The position numbers were made by a program, and so were the translations under genes. DNA of 26,559 nucleotides from DASWID01 sp049682815 (GTDB lineage: Bacteria > Desulfobacterota_D > UBA1144 > Nemesobacterales > CSP1-2). This document shows, in pieces, positions 1-8,267 of this stretch (positions are counted from its first letter, which is position 1; each line of letters begins with the position of its first letter). Under the pieces are notes generated by a model. The model was not told where the DNA came from, searched no databases, and worked only from the letters and a program-made list of their open reading frames with translations. The DNA lies in assembly GCA_049682815.1 (NCBI GenBank), contig JBAUII010000062.1, positions 1 through 26,559 of the forward strand. The letters run 5' to 3'.

Positions 1-33
1 GATTGTTAAGAAACGATCGAATGACTACGAATG

Positions 34-68
34 AGATTGCTTCGTTCATTCCATTCTCTCGCAATGAC
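34..68. repeat. Palindrome-ended intergenic repeat, copy 1
   Basis: The segment starts AGATTGCTTCG and ends TCGCAATGAC. The same two ends occur at 7943-7970 and, inverted and diverged, at 7851-7887. It lies in non-coding DNA downstream of kdpD. A short dispersed element of the REP/MITE type is the simplest reading; no coding capacity is seen. Confidence 0.55.
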
Positions 69-143
69 TGTTCTGGGTTTGGATAGGATAGACGTAACAA
101 ACAGGGTAACCTGATTTTAAAAAGGCATTTTTACTTGTCCAAA

Positions 144-162
144 ACCCTTTATTTATAAGGGT
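144..162 (-). terminator. Possible terminator of the kdp operon
   Basis: ACCCTT (144-149) pairs with AAGGGT (157-162) around a 7-nt AT-rich loop, 45 bp downstream of the kdpD stop. Read on the minus strand, the stem is followed by only four T residues, so it is a weak candidate for a Rho-independent terminator. Confidence 0.35.
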
Positions 163-206
163 GCAAATTTAAAATTCAGTCTATCTTGGACAGCAGTGAA
201 TTGATA

Positions 207-2141
207 TCAAATCTGGGATTCTATCCTCTCAATGGCTAAAACGCCCAATCGAGTAATGGTCTCTATCACTGCGAGATTATCTGGTTTTAACACCTGCTCG
301 GGGCTCTCAAAATGAAAACCTATAACACCCTTTATTGTTTCTAAACGGCTGATTGGCAGGTAATACGCCCAGGCTTCGGGTAATGTGTCGGACCCTCTAC
401 CAGCAGATTTCCCATTTGTCCACACCCAATGTGCTACGCCAAGTTCCTTTGAATCCACCTGAAAACCTGGAGTTGCAGCCTTTACGGAAAGCCCAGAATC
501 TTCGGGAAGTAGGATAACTATTTCACACGGGAATATCTGTCTAGCATGAGAAATGAGAATGGAAAGAACCTGATCGACAGTTCGGGAGGTAAATAAATCC
601 CTACTCAATTCATATAGCGCAGTGCTCTTTGCTTCGCTTTCCCGAACCTGTTTGACTTTGAAACGGAGATTTGATGCCAGGTTGCTTATTATAACAGCGA
701 CGGTCACATATACGATAAATGAAATGAAATATACCCAGTCTGAAATGTCAAAGGTATAGTATGGGGGAACAAAAACGAAGTCGAAAATAACTATGCTAAT
801 TATTGCAGCAAAAACAGACGGACCTTGCCCCAAAAAAAGCGCAATCAATATAACGGGTAAAAGCAGGAGTAATAAACTGTTTGTCTGGCCCAGTATGTCT
901 CGAAGAAAAAAACCAAATAATGATACGAGACCAACGGCAAGGCCACTTATGAAATAATTCGACGCATTAATTGCAGTCTTTTTCTTCTCGGGTAGAGCTT
1001 CTTTGCTTCGTCCAGCGATGAGGAATATATCGATATCCCGGGTGAGTGTCATAATCTTCCGAGCAAGAGACGGAAACAACCGAAAACGAAGAGGCTTGCC
1101 CATCACGATTTTTGTAACATTGTGAGCCCGGGCATAATGGGCTATTTCCTCCGCGACATCTCCCCCTTTAATCCAGCTAACTCTTCCACCCAGTTTCTTC
1201 GCAGTTTCCAGTGTGTTAGTGAGCCATTCTAATTCCTTTTCCGATAATTGCGCGTGTTTCTCCGTTTCCACGTAAAGAGCAGTCCATTCTGCATTCACTT
1301 CAGAAGCAAGCCGAAATGCAGAACGCACCAGCTGCTCCGAATAGGGACTCGCATACACACCCACGAGGATATGCTCCTTAACGGCCCAGGGTCCTGCAAT
1401 CGCGTGAGCCTTCATATATCCGCGCATTCTCACATCTACGCGATCTGCCGCAAGGCGGAGCGCCAATTCGCGAAGCGCCAGCAAATTCCCCGCCTGAAAA
1501 AAGTGCCGAACGGCCCTTTCCGCCATATCGTTGACGTAAACCTTTCCTTCTTTCAATCTCTTGATCAATTCCTCCGGGGGAAGATCCACAAGCTTCACCT
1601 CGTCAGCGAACTCAAAGACGGTGTCCGGCAGGGTTTCACGGACGCGGATGCCCTGAATGAGCAAAATGATCTCATTCAAGCTTTCCAGATGCTGCACGTT
1701 GAGCGTTGTGAAGACATCAATTCCCGCGTTGAGAATCTCTTCTACATCCTGATAACGCTTGAGATGGCGCGAGCCGAGAGCGTTAGTATGGGCAAGTTCG
1801 TCCACGAGCACAAGCCGGGGTTTACGTGATAAAACTGCCTCGAGATCCATCTCTTTGAGCAAAATACCTTTGTATTCAGAAATGCGAAGAGGAATGGTTT
1901 CTACACCCTTAAGAAGTGCTTCTGTTTCAGCCCTGCCATGTGTCTCAACGTAACCGATCACGACATCGTTTCCATCCTGCTTCCGGAGTCTAGCATCATA
2001 GAGCATAGAATAGGTCTTTCCTACCCCGGGTGCCGAGCCAAAATAAATGGTTAACTTGCCTCGTTTCCTTCCAGTTTCCTCATCCTGAGCGACTTGCAGG
2101 AGAGCTTCGGGCTCGGGTCTTTTGTGCTCATCATTTAACAT
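207..2141 (-). CDS. kdpD: Truncated KdpD: sensor part without the histidine kinase
   Basis: This encodes 644 residues of the KdpD potassium/turgor sensor. The N-terminal KdpD domain spans about 28-235, with a Walker A motif GSAPGVGKT at 35-43 and a Walker B-like stretch ending VDELAH near 118. A Usp (universal stress) domain covers about 255-378. Four hydrophobic segments (DUF4118) lie between about 397 and 490, and a GAF-like domain at about 505-640. The protein ends there; HisKA and HATPase domains, which bring typical KdpD to about 900 residues, are missing, and the 206 bp downstream do not encode them. Its ATG overlaps the end of kdpC by 11 nt, so translation is probably coupled. No kdpE is present. 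Short KdpD proteins are known in other bacteria, so it may be a functional regulator of the pump or of a partner kinase rather than a pseudogene. Confidence 0.93.
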   Translation of the reverse strand: MLNDEHKRPEPEALLQVAQDEETGRKRGKLTIYFGSAPGVGKTYSMLYDARLRKQDGNDVVIGYVETHGRAETEALLKGVETIPLRISEYKGILLKEMDLEAVLSRKPRLVLVDELAHTNALGSRHLKRYQDVEEILNAGIDVFTTLNVQHLESLNEIILLIQGIRVRETLPDTVFEFADEVKLVDLPPEELIKRLKEGKVYVNDMAERAVRHFFQAGNLLALRELALRLAADRVDVRMRGYMKAHAIAGPWAVKEHILVGVYASPYSEQLVRSAFRLASEVNAEWTALYVETEKHAQLSEKELEWLTNTLETAKKLGGRVSWIKGGDVAEEIAHYARAHNVTKIVMGKPLRFRLFPSLARKIMTLTRDIDIFLIAGRSKEALPEKKKTAINASNYFISGLAVGLVSLFGFFLRDILGQTNSLLLLLLPVILIALFLGQGPSVFAAIISIVIFDFVFVPPYYTFDISDWVYFISFIVYVTVAVIISNLASNLRFKVKQVRESEAKSTALYELSRDLFTSRTVDQVLSILISHARQIFPCEIVILLPEDSGLSVKAATPGFQVDSKELGVAHWVWTNGKSAGRGSDTLPEAWAYYLPISRLETIKGVIGFHFESPEQVLKPDNLAVIETITRLGVLAIERIESQI

Positions 2142-2718
2142 GAGAACTCACCTCAAAACCGTCGAGTTCCAGATTTAAAGTCAGGACATTGATACGGGGC
2201 TCACCTAAAAAACCTAACATTCGTCCTTCGAGGTTATCTAGGACAATATTGCGTAATCTTTCTTCGTCAACACCTCGGCTTCTCGCGACTCGCGGTATCT
2301 GCGCAAGTGCTGATTCCAAACTGATATGTGGATCTAATCCGCTTCCCGACGCCATCACTAGCTCGGAGGGAATTGACCGGTTCATTCCATTAGAAGACCT
2401 TAAAGATATGACCCTATCATAAATCTCTCGTATAAGCTCTTCATTTGTGGGTCCCAGATTAGAGCCACCCGAGGCAAGCGGATTATAGGGAAATTCAGCC
2501 GTCGCCGACGGACGGGACCAGAAATACTCCGGGTTTGAAAAGGGCTGTCCGATCAGGGCAGAACCTATGATTGCACCTTTAGAATTTCGTATCAGGCTCC
2601 CTTCCGCTTGCCACGGGAAAAAGAGCTCAGCCAACGAGGTTATCAAGAGAGGGTAAATGACAGCAACTATCACCATTAATAGAATGAAAAGGAAAATTGT
2701 TATCTTTAATTGCTTCAT
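2131..2718 (-). CDS. kdpC: Potassium-transporting ATPase subunit KdpC
   Basis: KdpC is the small subunit of the high-affinity K+ pump KdpFABC. It is anchored in the inner membrane by one helix and is thought to aid ATP binding by KdpB. The 195-residue product is of normal length. It has one hydrophobic segment at about residues 7-29, the family region NPEYFWSRPSAT, and the highly conserved SGSGLDPHIS followed by a helix ending RVARSRG. It starts 16 bp after the kdpB stop and overlaps kdpD by 11 nt, so it is cotranscribed. Nothing suggests damage. Confidence 0.96.
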   Translation of the reverse strand: MKQLKITIFLFILLMVIVAVIYPLLITSLAELFFPWQAEGSLIRNSKGAIIGSALIGQPFSNPEYFWSRPSATAEFPYNPLASGGSNLGPTNEELIREIYDRVISLRSSNGMNRSIPSELVMASGSGLDPHISLESALAQIPRVARSRGVDEERLRNIVLDNLEGRMLGFLGEPRINVLTLNLELDGFEVSSHVK

Positions 2719-2734
2719 CGCTCGTTCTCCTAAT

Positions 2735-4801
2735 TTATATCAAAAGCGTTATGACGAGATCAATTAACTTGATACCTATGAAGGGAAGTACGATGCCCCC
2801 AACGCCATAGACGAGCAGGTTATAGTTGAGCAATTTCTCCGCGGGCATCGGACGGTATCTAACACCTTTCAGGGCAAGGGGAATAAGGGATGGAATAATA
2901 ATCGCATTAAAGATAACCGCAGAGAGGATGGCACTGTGACGGTCGGAGAGATGCATTATGTTGAGAACGTTTAATTGTGGATAGATTGAAAAGAGCGCGG
3001 CGGGGACAATAGCGAAATACTTTGCCACGTCATTAGCAATGCTAAAGGTTGTAAGAGACCCTCGGGTCATTAATATCTGTTTCCCTATCTCAACAATATC
3101 AATAAGCTTCGTTGGATTACTGTCCAGATCAATGATATTTGCCGCCTCGCGAGCCGGCTGTGTCCCCGTGTTCATCGCCACGGCTACATCTGCTTGGGCA
3201 AGTGCCGGCGCATCATTAGTGCCATCACCCGTCATTGCTACCATCAAACCCTGCTGTTGATATTCACGAATAAGTCGGAGTTTATCCTCCGGTTTTGCCT
3301 GAGCCAAGAAATCATCCACACCTGATTCTGCGGCGATCGCTGTTGCCGTAAGCGTGTTGTCCCCCGTGATCATGACAGTTTTGATTCCAATCTTACGAAG
3401 CTGAATAAACCGATCCCGAATACCACCTTTTAAAATGTCTTTGAGATGAATGACACCGATAATCTCACTGTTTTGGCTGACGACAAGCGGTGTCCCACCC
3501 GACTTTGCGATATTCGAAACATTCAGTTCAAGCTCTTCTGGTATCTGACCACTCTTGTCCCTTACATATTCGATAATTGCGTCCGCGGCACCCTTGCGAT
3601 ATGAGTGCCCGTCAATGTCAACCCCACTCATCCTTGTTTGGGCAGTAAACGGGATGGTCTTCGCACTTCTTGGTAATTCCTGCATACGAAGTTTATAATC
3701 CTGCTTTGCTAGGACCACTATGCTTCTTCCTTCAGGAGTCTCATCGGCAAAAGAAGCTATCAAAGCCCCCTCTGCAACTTCAGAGCGAGAGTAACCGTTC
3801 ATAGGTATAAATTCTACTGCTTGACGGTTACCCAACGTGATAGTCCCCGTTTTATCAAGAAGTAATATATTGACATCACCCGATGCTTCAATCGCCCTTC
3901 CGGAAAGGGCGACAACGTTCCTTTGAAAAAGTCTATCCATTCCTGCTATTCCTATAGCTGGCAATAGTGCTGCAATCGTAGTTGGAGCTAAACAGACAAA
4001 TAACGAAACCAGTACCGGAACCGATACCGGATGCCCCTGTCCTGCTGCGTGAACGCTATATATCGAAAGAGGTCTCAAATTTACAACAACCAGCACAAAG
4101 ACCATAGTGAGGGCAATCAGAAGCACCTCCAATGCTACCTCATTCGGAGTCTTACGGCGCCTTGCCCCTTCCACCATAGCAATCATCCTGTCTAGAAAGG
4201 CCTCTCCAGGATTTGCAGTTATACGAATGATGATCCGATTGGAAATAACTTTAGTTCCGCCGGTAGCTGCACTTCGGTCACCCCCGGACTCCCGCACCAC
4301 TGGTGCCGACTCCCCCGTAATTGCGGACTCATCAACGAGCGCGGCACCCGCAATTACTTCGCCATCGCCGGGAATCAGATCGCCCGACTCCACCAAGACG
4401 AAATCCCCTTTATGCAGTTTTCCAGACGGGATAAGTTCGTATGCACTTTCCAAATCGGCTTTTTTTATTTTCTTAGCCATTACCTCTGTGCGAGTTTTAC
4501 GAAGTGATTCTGCACGCGCCCTGCCCCGTCCTTCTGCAAGTGATTCTGCAAAGGTAGCGAAGAGAACGGTTAACCAAAGCCAAAAAGATACTAGTCCCGT
4601 GAACCAGGCCGGTTCGGTAGTTTCATAAACCAGACTAATAACGAAAATTATCGTCGTAATAATGCTTCCTACCTCCACTAGAAACATGACCGGATTTCGC
4701 CAGAGTGTGCGGGGGTTCAATTTTTGTAATGATCCCCAAAAGGCTGTGCGAACAAGCTCGGGCTCGAACATTGTCTTAGTTTTTATATTAGACTCACTCA
4801 T
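2735..4801 (-). CDS. kdpB: Potassium-transporting ATPase ATP-binding subunit KdpB
   Basis: KdpB is the P-type ATPase subunit that drives K+ import through KdpA. The 688-residue product shows the full set of P-type motifs. These are the phosphorylation site DKTGT with Asp316, the actuator TGES at 162-165 (the serine of this motif is the known inhibitory phosphorylation site in E. coli KdpB), and the hinge motif GDGTNDAPALAQADVAVAMN. Hydrophobic segments sit at about 40-60, 68-85, 225-242 and 262-285, with three more at the C-terminus. It begins 3 bp after the kdpA stop, with a GGA-type ribosome-binding site inside the end of kdpA. The gene looks complete and functional. Confidence 0.98.
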   Translation of the reverse strand: MSESNIKTKTMFEPELVRTAFWGSLQKLNPRTLWRNPVMFLVEVGSIITTIIFVISLVYETTEPAWFTGLVSFWLWLTVLFATFAESLAEGRGRARAESLRKTRTEVMAKKIKKADLESAYELIPSGKLHKGDFVLVESGDLIPGDGEVIAGAALVDESAITGESAPVVRESGGDRSAATGGTKVISNRIIIRITANPGEAFLDRMIAMVEGARRRKTPNEVALEVLLIALTMVFVLVVVNLRPLSIYSVHAAGQGHPVSVPVLVSLFVCLAPTTIAALLPAIGIAGMDRLFQRNVVALSGRAIEASGDVNILLLDKTGTITLGNRQAVEFIPMNGYSRSEVAEGALIASFADETPEGRSIVVLAKQDYKLRMQELPRSAKTIPFTAQTRMSGVDIDGHSYRKGAADAIIEYVRDKSGQIPEELELNVSNIAKSGGTPLVVSQNSEIIGVIHLKDILKGGIRDRFIQLRKIGIKTVMITGDNTLTATAIAAESGVDDFLAQAKPEDKLRLIREYQQQGLMVAMTGDGTNDAPALAQADVAVAMNTGTQPAREAANIIDLDSNPTKLIDIVEIGKQILMTRGSLTTFSIANDVAKYFAIVPAALFSIYPQLNVLNIMHLSDRHSAILSAVIFNAIIIPSLIPLALKGVRYRPMPAEKLLNYNLLVYGVGGIVLPFIGIKLIDLVITLLI

Positions 4802-4804
4802 AGT

Positions 4805-6532
4805 TTATGGAGTTCCTTGCATAATCAGCTGTTCCACGATGGGACCCATTGCAAATAAGGGGAAAAATGCCAGGACACCAACGATTAAAACGACCAAAGC
4901 AAGCCAAAATATGAACGAAAATCGATGTGTCGGAAGAGTGCCAGCACTTGATGGAATATATTTTTTCTTCATCAGAGAGCCGGCCATAGCCAGTACGGCC
5001 ACAGCCGGGACGAATCTTCCGATTAGCATGGCAAAGGCCATCGTCAGATTATAAAAAGGTGTATTGGCATTGAGACCAGCAAATGCGCTGCCGTTGTTGT
5101 TGGAAGTGGAAGCAAAGCCATAGAGGACTTCACTCAATCCGTGAGGACCAGGGTTTAATATCGATGACAGCCCCGCGGGTATGACGAGTGCTATCGAGGT
5201 GAGAATCAGTACCAAAACTCCTGGAATCAGCACGATTACCACAGACATCCACATTTCTGAGATCTCGATCTTTTTGCCCAAGTACTCCGGCGTTCGGCCA
5301 ATCATGAGGCCCGCGACGAAAACTGCTATAATGGCGAACGCAAGCATTGTATAGAGACCCGATCCCACGCCGCCGAATACTACCTCTCCCGAAAGAATTA
5401 GAAACATGGGAACCATACCGCCGATTGGCGTCAGTGAGTCGTGCATTGAATTTACCGCACCGCATGATACTGCGGTTGTTGAAGTTGCGAATAGAACAGA
5501 CTCTCCTATCCCGAACCGAGCCTCCTTACCCTCCATATAGGGACCTTGTACACCCATAGTCCTCATGATTGGATTCCCATTAAGCTCCGTCCAGTACATT
5601 GTTCCTAGAGCGAGCACAAAAATAAGTAACATCGTTGAATAGATCGCCCACCCTTGCCTGGTATCTCCAATTATGCGTCCAAATGTGTACGTGAGAGATC
5701 CTGCTACCAGCAGAATTAGTATAATCTCTACGAAGTTGGTAAGAGGGTTCGGATTTTCAAAGGGATGGGAAGAGTTTGCATTGAAGAATCCACCACCGTT
5801 AGAGCCTAACATCTTGATCGCTTCCTGAGATGCGACAGGTCCCATGGGAATAGTTTGCTCAATTATAATTTTGCCATCACCTGTGTGAAACGGCTGCAGC
5901 AAGGATGATTGTATATAGGGACTGAAATTTTGAATAACACCCTGTGAGACTAAAAACAGGGCCACAACAACTGATACAGGTAAGAGGATATACAATACGC
6001 CGCGGGTCAGATCCACCCAGAAATTGCCGATACCATTAGCTGACTTACGTGCGAAACTTCGAATTAACCCAATTAAGATGCTTATGCCTGTTGCCGCGGA
6101 GAAAAAATTTTGCAAAGCCAAACCGAACATCTGTGTAAAGTAAGTGGCTGTAGATTCACCACTGTAAGCCTGCCAGTTTGTGTTCGTAGTGAAGCTAACA
6201 GCAGTATTCAGTGCCAGATCCCATGAGAATCCTGGAAATCTCTGTGGATTAAGTGGAAGGACTCCCTGAAGTACGAGGATTCCAAAAAGGATCAATATCC
6301 CCAAACCATTAAGAGTAAGCATGGCGAGGGTATATTGCGTCCAGTCCATATCTTCATCACTTCTTATGCCCGATATTCGATAGATCAGATTTTCTAGCCG
6401 CCTCAAAACTGGACTCAGGAATGTACGCTCACCCTCATAAACCTTTGCCATATAAGTACCCAATGGTTTGACCAGAACGGTCACAACCATCAGAACAACT
6501 AGCATCACTAAAACGTCGAGATAAATATCCAT
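4805..6532 (-). CDS. kdpA: Potassium-transporting ATPase channel subunit KdpA
   Basis: KdpA is the K+-binding, channel-like subunit related to Trk/Ktr transporters. The 575-residue, strongly hydrophobic product carries the four selectivity-filter regions characteristic of KdpA: TNTNWQAYSGE, LGSNGGGFFNANSSHPFENP, AVSCGAVNSMHDSLTPIGG and TSNNNGSAFAGLNANTPFYN. It is the first large gene of the operon. No convincing kdpF (a roughly 29-residue membrane peptide) is visible in the 103 bp upstream. The ATG has only a distant GGAG, 18 nt upstream, so translation may rely partly on coupling or on an unusual signal. A c-di-AMP riboswitch lies about 270 bp upstream of the ATG. Confidence 0.97.
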   Translation of the reverse strand: MDIYLDVLVMLVVLMVVTVLVKPLGTYMAKVYEGERTFLSPVLRRLENLIYRISGIRSDEDMDWTQYTLAMLTLNGLGILILFGILVLQGVLPLNPQRFPGFSWDLALNTAVSFTTNTNWQAYSGESTATYFTQMFGLALQNFFSAATGISILIGLIRSFARKSANGIGNFWVDLTRGVLYILLPVSVVVALFLVSQGVIQNFSPYIQSSLLQPFHTGDGKIIIEQTIPMGPVASQEAIKMLGSNGGGFFNANSSHPFENPNPLTNFVEIILILLVAGSLTYTFGRIIGDTRQGWAIYSTMLLIFVLALGTMYWTELNGNPIMRTMGVQGPYMEGKEARFGIGESVLFATSTTAVSCGAVNSMHDSLTPIGGMVPMFLILSGEVVFGGVGSGLYTMLAFAIIAVFVAGLMIGRTPEYLGKKIEISEMWMSVVIVLIPGVLVLILTSIALVIPAGLSSILNPGPHGLSEVLYGFASTSNNNGSAFAGLNANTPFYNLTMAFAMLIGRFVPAVAVLAMAGSLMKKKYIPSSAGTLPTHRFSFIFWLALVVLIVGVLAFFPLFAMGPIVEQLIMQGTP

Positions 6533-6635
6533 GCGCTGAATAGCCGATACTCCTAACTAAAGACGTACGAATACCGCTTTGGCTAATTAGAATTTTACAA
6601 GCAAAGTTCAGGGCCAAGCGGACACAACTTAACGT

Positions 6636-6782
6636 CTATGCAGAGGAGTTTAGATCCCTATATCCAAATGCATACGACCCTACAGCTCTAGTCTTGGATA
6701 GATAGCGGAACTTATCTTGAGAAGAGGGGAGGGATTTATTTCCTGCTCCATCCTCAAAATCATAACGCTTGAGGTTTTCCAT
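6636..6782 (-). CDS. Small ORF directly behind the c-di-AMP riboswitch
   Basis: A 48-residue reading frame starts MENLKRYDFEDG and ends GYRDLNSSA. Its ATG is preceded by a textbook AGGAGG with a 6-nt spacer, the best ribosome-binding site in this operon, and it is the first start codon after the riboswitch. The peptide is hydrophilic, has no membrane helix and is therefore not KdpF. I do not recognise a family. The 103 bp between its stop and kdpA contain no other clear ORF. It could be a leader peptide whose translation transmits the riboswitch signal, a small regulatory subunit, or a chance frame behind a good ribosome-binding site. Only the start context argues for translation. Confidence 0.5.
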   Translation of the reverse strand: MENLKRYDFEDGAGNKSLPSSQDKFRYLSKTRAVGSYAFGYRDLNSSA

Positions 6783-6799
6783 TTTATTCCTCCTAACAA

Positions 6800-6915
6800 C
6801 GCCTACGAGGTTAGCTGGCGGACTTGGGTCGGAAGGATTAACCCTACATCATTTCCGGATGATTCGCCCCAAAATCTCGGGTCCCCCGCTTTCCCAGTTT
6901 ATGAGAAATTCGGCG
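6800..6915 (-). promoter_or_regulatory. Cyclic di-AMP riboswitch (ydaO/yuaA class) controlling kdp
   Basis: On the minus strand the sequence contains the conserved blocks of the ydaO aptamer in order: GCGGGGGACCC, then GGGGCGAATC, then GGGTTAATCCTTCCGACCC, then GTCCGCCAGCTAACCTCGTAG. The ends CGCC (6912-6915) and GGCG (6800-6803) can form the closing P1 stem. This class binds c-di-AMP and normally turns off potassium importers and cell-wall genes when the messenger is high. Here it precedes a small ORF and kdpABC, which fits. No U-tailed terminator is visible between the aptamer and the AGGAGG at 6789-6794. Control of translation is therefore as likely as transcription termination; a CCTC in the aptamer tail could pair with the Shine-Dalgarno GAGG. 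Confidence 0.9.
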
Positions 6916-6928
6916 ATTCATTAATTTG

Positions 6929-6967
6929 AGTATCTATTTTAATTGAAAACACACGAATGTCTATCAA
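6929..6967 (-). promoter_or_regulatory. Candidate promoter of the kdp transcript
   Basis: Just upstream of the riboswitch on the minus strand lies TTGATA (6962-6967), followed by an AT-rich stretch offering several -10-like hexamers such as TAAAAT or TTAAAA at 6936-6942. The spacing to the best hexamer is 19-20 nt, longer than ideal, so the exact elements are uncertain. Confidence 0.25.
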
Positions 6968-7260
6968 GAATGATCAGTGATCGTCGTCTCCAATCTTGCT
7001 AAATCAAGCCCCAATCATGTGTCCTATACGGGATGGCTTCAGATTCGTGGTGTCATTGGACTCGCCCAGACGTTTCAAGAACAGCTATTATACGTGCTAC
7101 CTTCATAATCGTCCCATAGGCACTTGCATTCAGCCAAAACCCGTTATCGCAGTCTCTCAATGCTCATGCTAGCGTTCATCGGACTTTGTTCTATATTGCA
7201 TTTATTTTCATCTAGGTTAGATTCTTAATTTAATAATAAAGACCTCCCGGAGGCATCTTA
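6968..7260. other. Intergenic region between kdp leader and adhesin-E gene
   Basis: This is a divergent spacer with no reading frame or repeat that I can support. Its right end supplies the ribosome-binding site CGGAGG (7249-7254) for the gene at 7261. Promoters for both directions should lie here or just to the left, but none has a convincing consensus. Confidence 0.4.
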
Positions 7261-7740
7261 ATGAAATTAGTCATAACTCTGGCACTCATAATGAGTGCTA
7301 CAACCCTTTCGATGGCGGAAACCTGGGAAAAAGTAGGCGAATCAAATTCAAAATTTGAAGGGATAGTCAGCAATGTCGGAAAGCAAGCCGCTGTCAAACA
7401 AAAGGATGTCATAGAGGCGTTTCAAAATTCTGACTATGAGGTATACATAGACACCGATAGCATAAAAGTGACTCGTGATTCTGAAAAAAGTGCTCAGGTT
7501 AAGGCTGTTTTTTCGCAGGAACACGATCTAAGACAAACCGGAAAGAAATTTAAATATGTCCTAGCAGATATTGCTTTTAACTGTTCTCAAGATGCGATAT
7601 GGTTCATAAATGGAGGAGTGTATGACAATGATGGTAATCTGTTAAGAGATGCTCAAACGGTTTATGTTCCGGTAGTACCATCGAAACTATCAAAAAATTC
7701 CCTTGAAAGATTTATGTGGGAAAAGGTTTGTTTAAGGTAA
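7261..7740 (+). CDS. Exported surface-adhesin E-like protein
   Basis: This is a 159-residue product with a signal peptide at about residues 1-19 (a Met-Lys start, a hydrophobic core and cleavage after SMA-E). The mature part has the pattern of the surface-adhesin protein E fold: a W near the start, YIDTDSIKV, a beta-rich middle with two cysteines (in FNCSQD and the final KVCLR), and a C-terminal FMWEKVC in the position where the family has a conserved cysteine-containing end. The start has an excellent GGAGG 6 nt upstream. In many Gram-negative bacteria such proteins are small periplasmic or surface proteins of unknown role, so the adhesin label is only a fold name. It stands alone, divergent from kdp. 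Confidence 0.7.
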   Translation: MKLVITLALIMSATTLSMAETWEKVGESNSKFEGIVSNVGKQAAVKQKDVIEAFQNSDYEVYIDTDSIKVTRDSEKSAQVKAVFSQEHDLRQTGKKFKYVLADIAFNCSQDAIWFINGGVYDNDGNLLRDAQTVYVPVVPSKLSKNSLERFMWEKVCLR

Positions 7741-7850
7741 ATATTTAATGAGTTATCAAGCTTGGCTGCAATATTATATCTAATGGTTCTCGGGAATTAT
7801 TTTACTAGTCATTGTCTAACCCGATATTTTCGAAAATGAAAGTGTCAGAT

Positions 7851-7970
7851 GTCATTGTGAGAGACTTACACAGTCTCGAAGCAATCTCCTTCGGCATTGG
7901 CAGAGCGTTTCATTATCCATTCCATTATAGAATTAACCTAGCAGATTGCTTCGCTAACGCTCGCAATGAC
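7851..7970. repeat. Inverted-repeat element with CATTGxGAG/GAAGCAATCT ends
   Basis: The left arm begins GTCATTGTGAGAG and ends CGAAGCAATCT (7851-7887). The right arm is its inverse, AGATTGCTTCG to TCGCAATGAC (7943-7970), with about 55 bp between. The right arm is in the same orientation as the copy at 34-68. It lies in the 527-bp gene-free gap 7741-8267, in which I see nothing else. It is probably a REP/MITE-like dispersed element with no coding capacity. Confidence 0.6.
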
Positions 7971-8267
7971 AGCCCAGCGCAAACTCTGTAGCAAGCAACA
8001 GGGAATTCACTAGTTAAATACGAGCAGATACCCCTTCACCGGCATTTCGCCACTTTTTTTACCTTTTGAATCCCTTAATCAACAACCTAAATAAATTTTT
8101 TGAACATATTGAGGTATAACTAACCCAATAACCTTATTCTTGAATGAGGCAAAGCTATCCACAATTGTAGCGCTTAGCTACTTAATTTAGTTAAAATAAA
8201 GGATGCGGTTTCCCGACGATTTTGCATTTATGTTAACAAACTAAAATACTAAATCTCAAACCTATCT

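Noticed and set aside
1248..1829. Plus-strand frame of 193 codons inside kdpD
   Set aside because: Shadow of the clearly homologous kdpD on the other strand, with no ribosome-binding site and no recognisable protein.
6533..6635. kdpF upstream of kdpA
   Set aside because: No short hydrophobic frame with a start codon is present in the 103 bp.
6717..6929. Plus-strand 70-codon frame
   Set aside because: It lies antisense to the c-di-AMP riboswitch and small ORF; the conserved RNA blocks explain the sequence.
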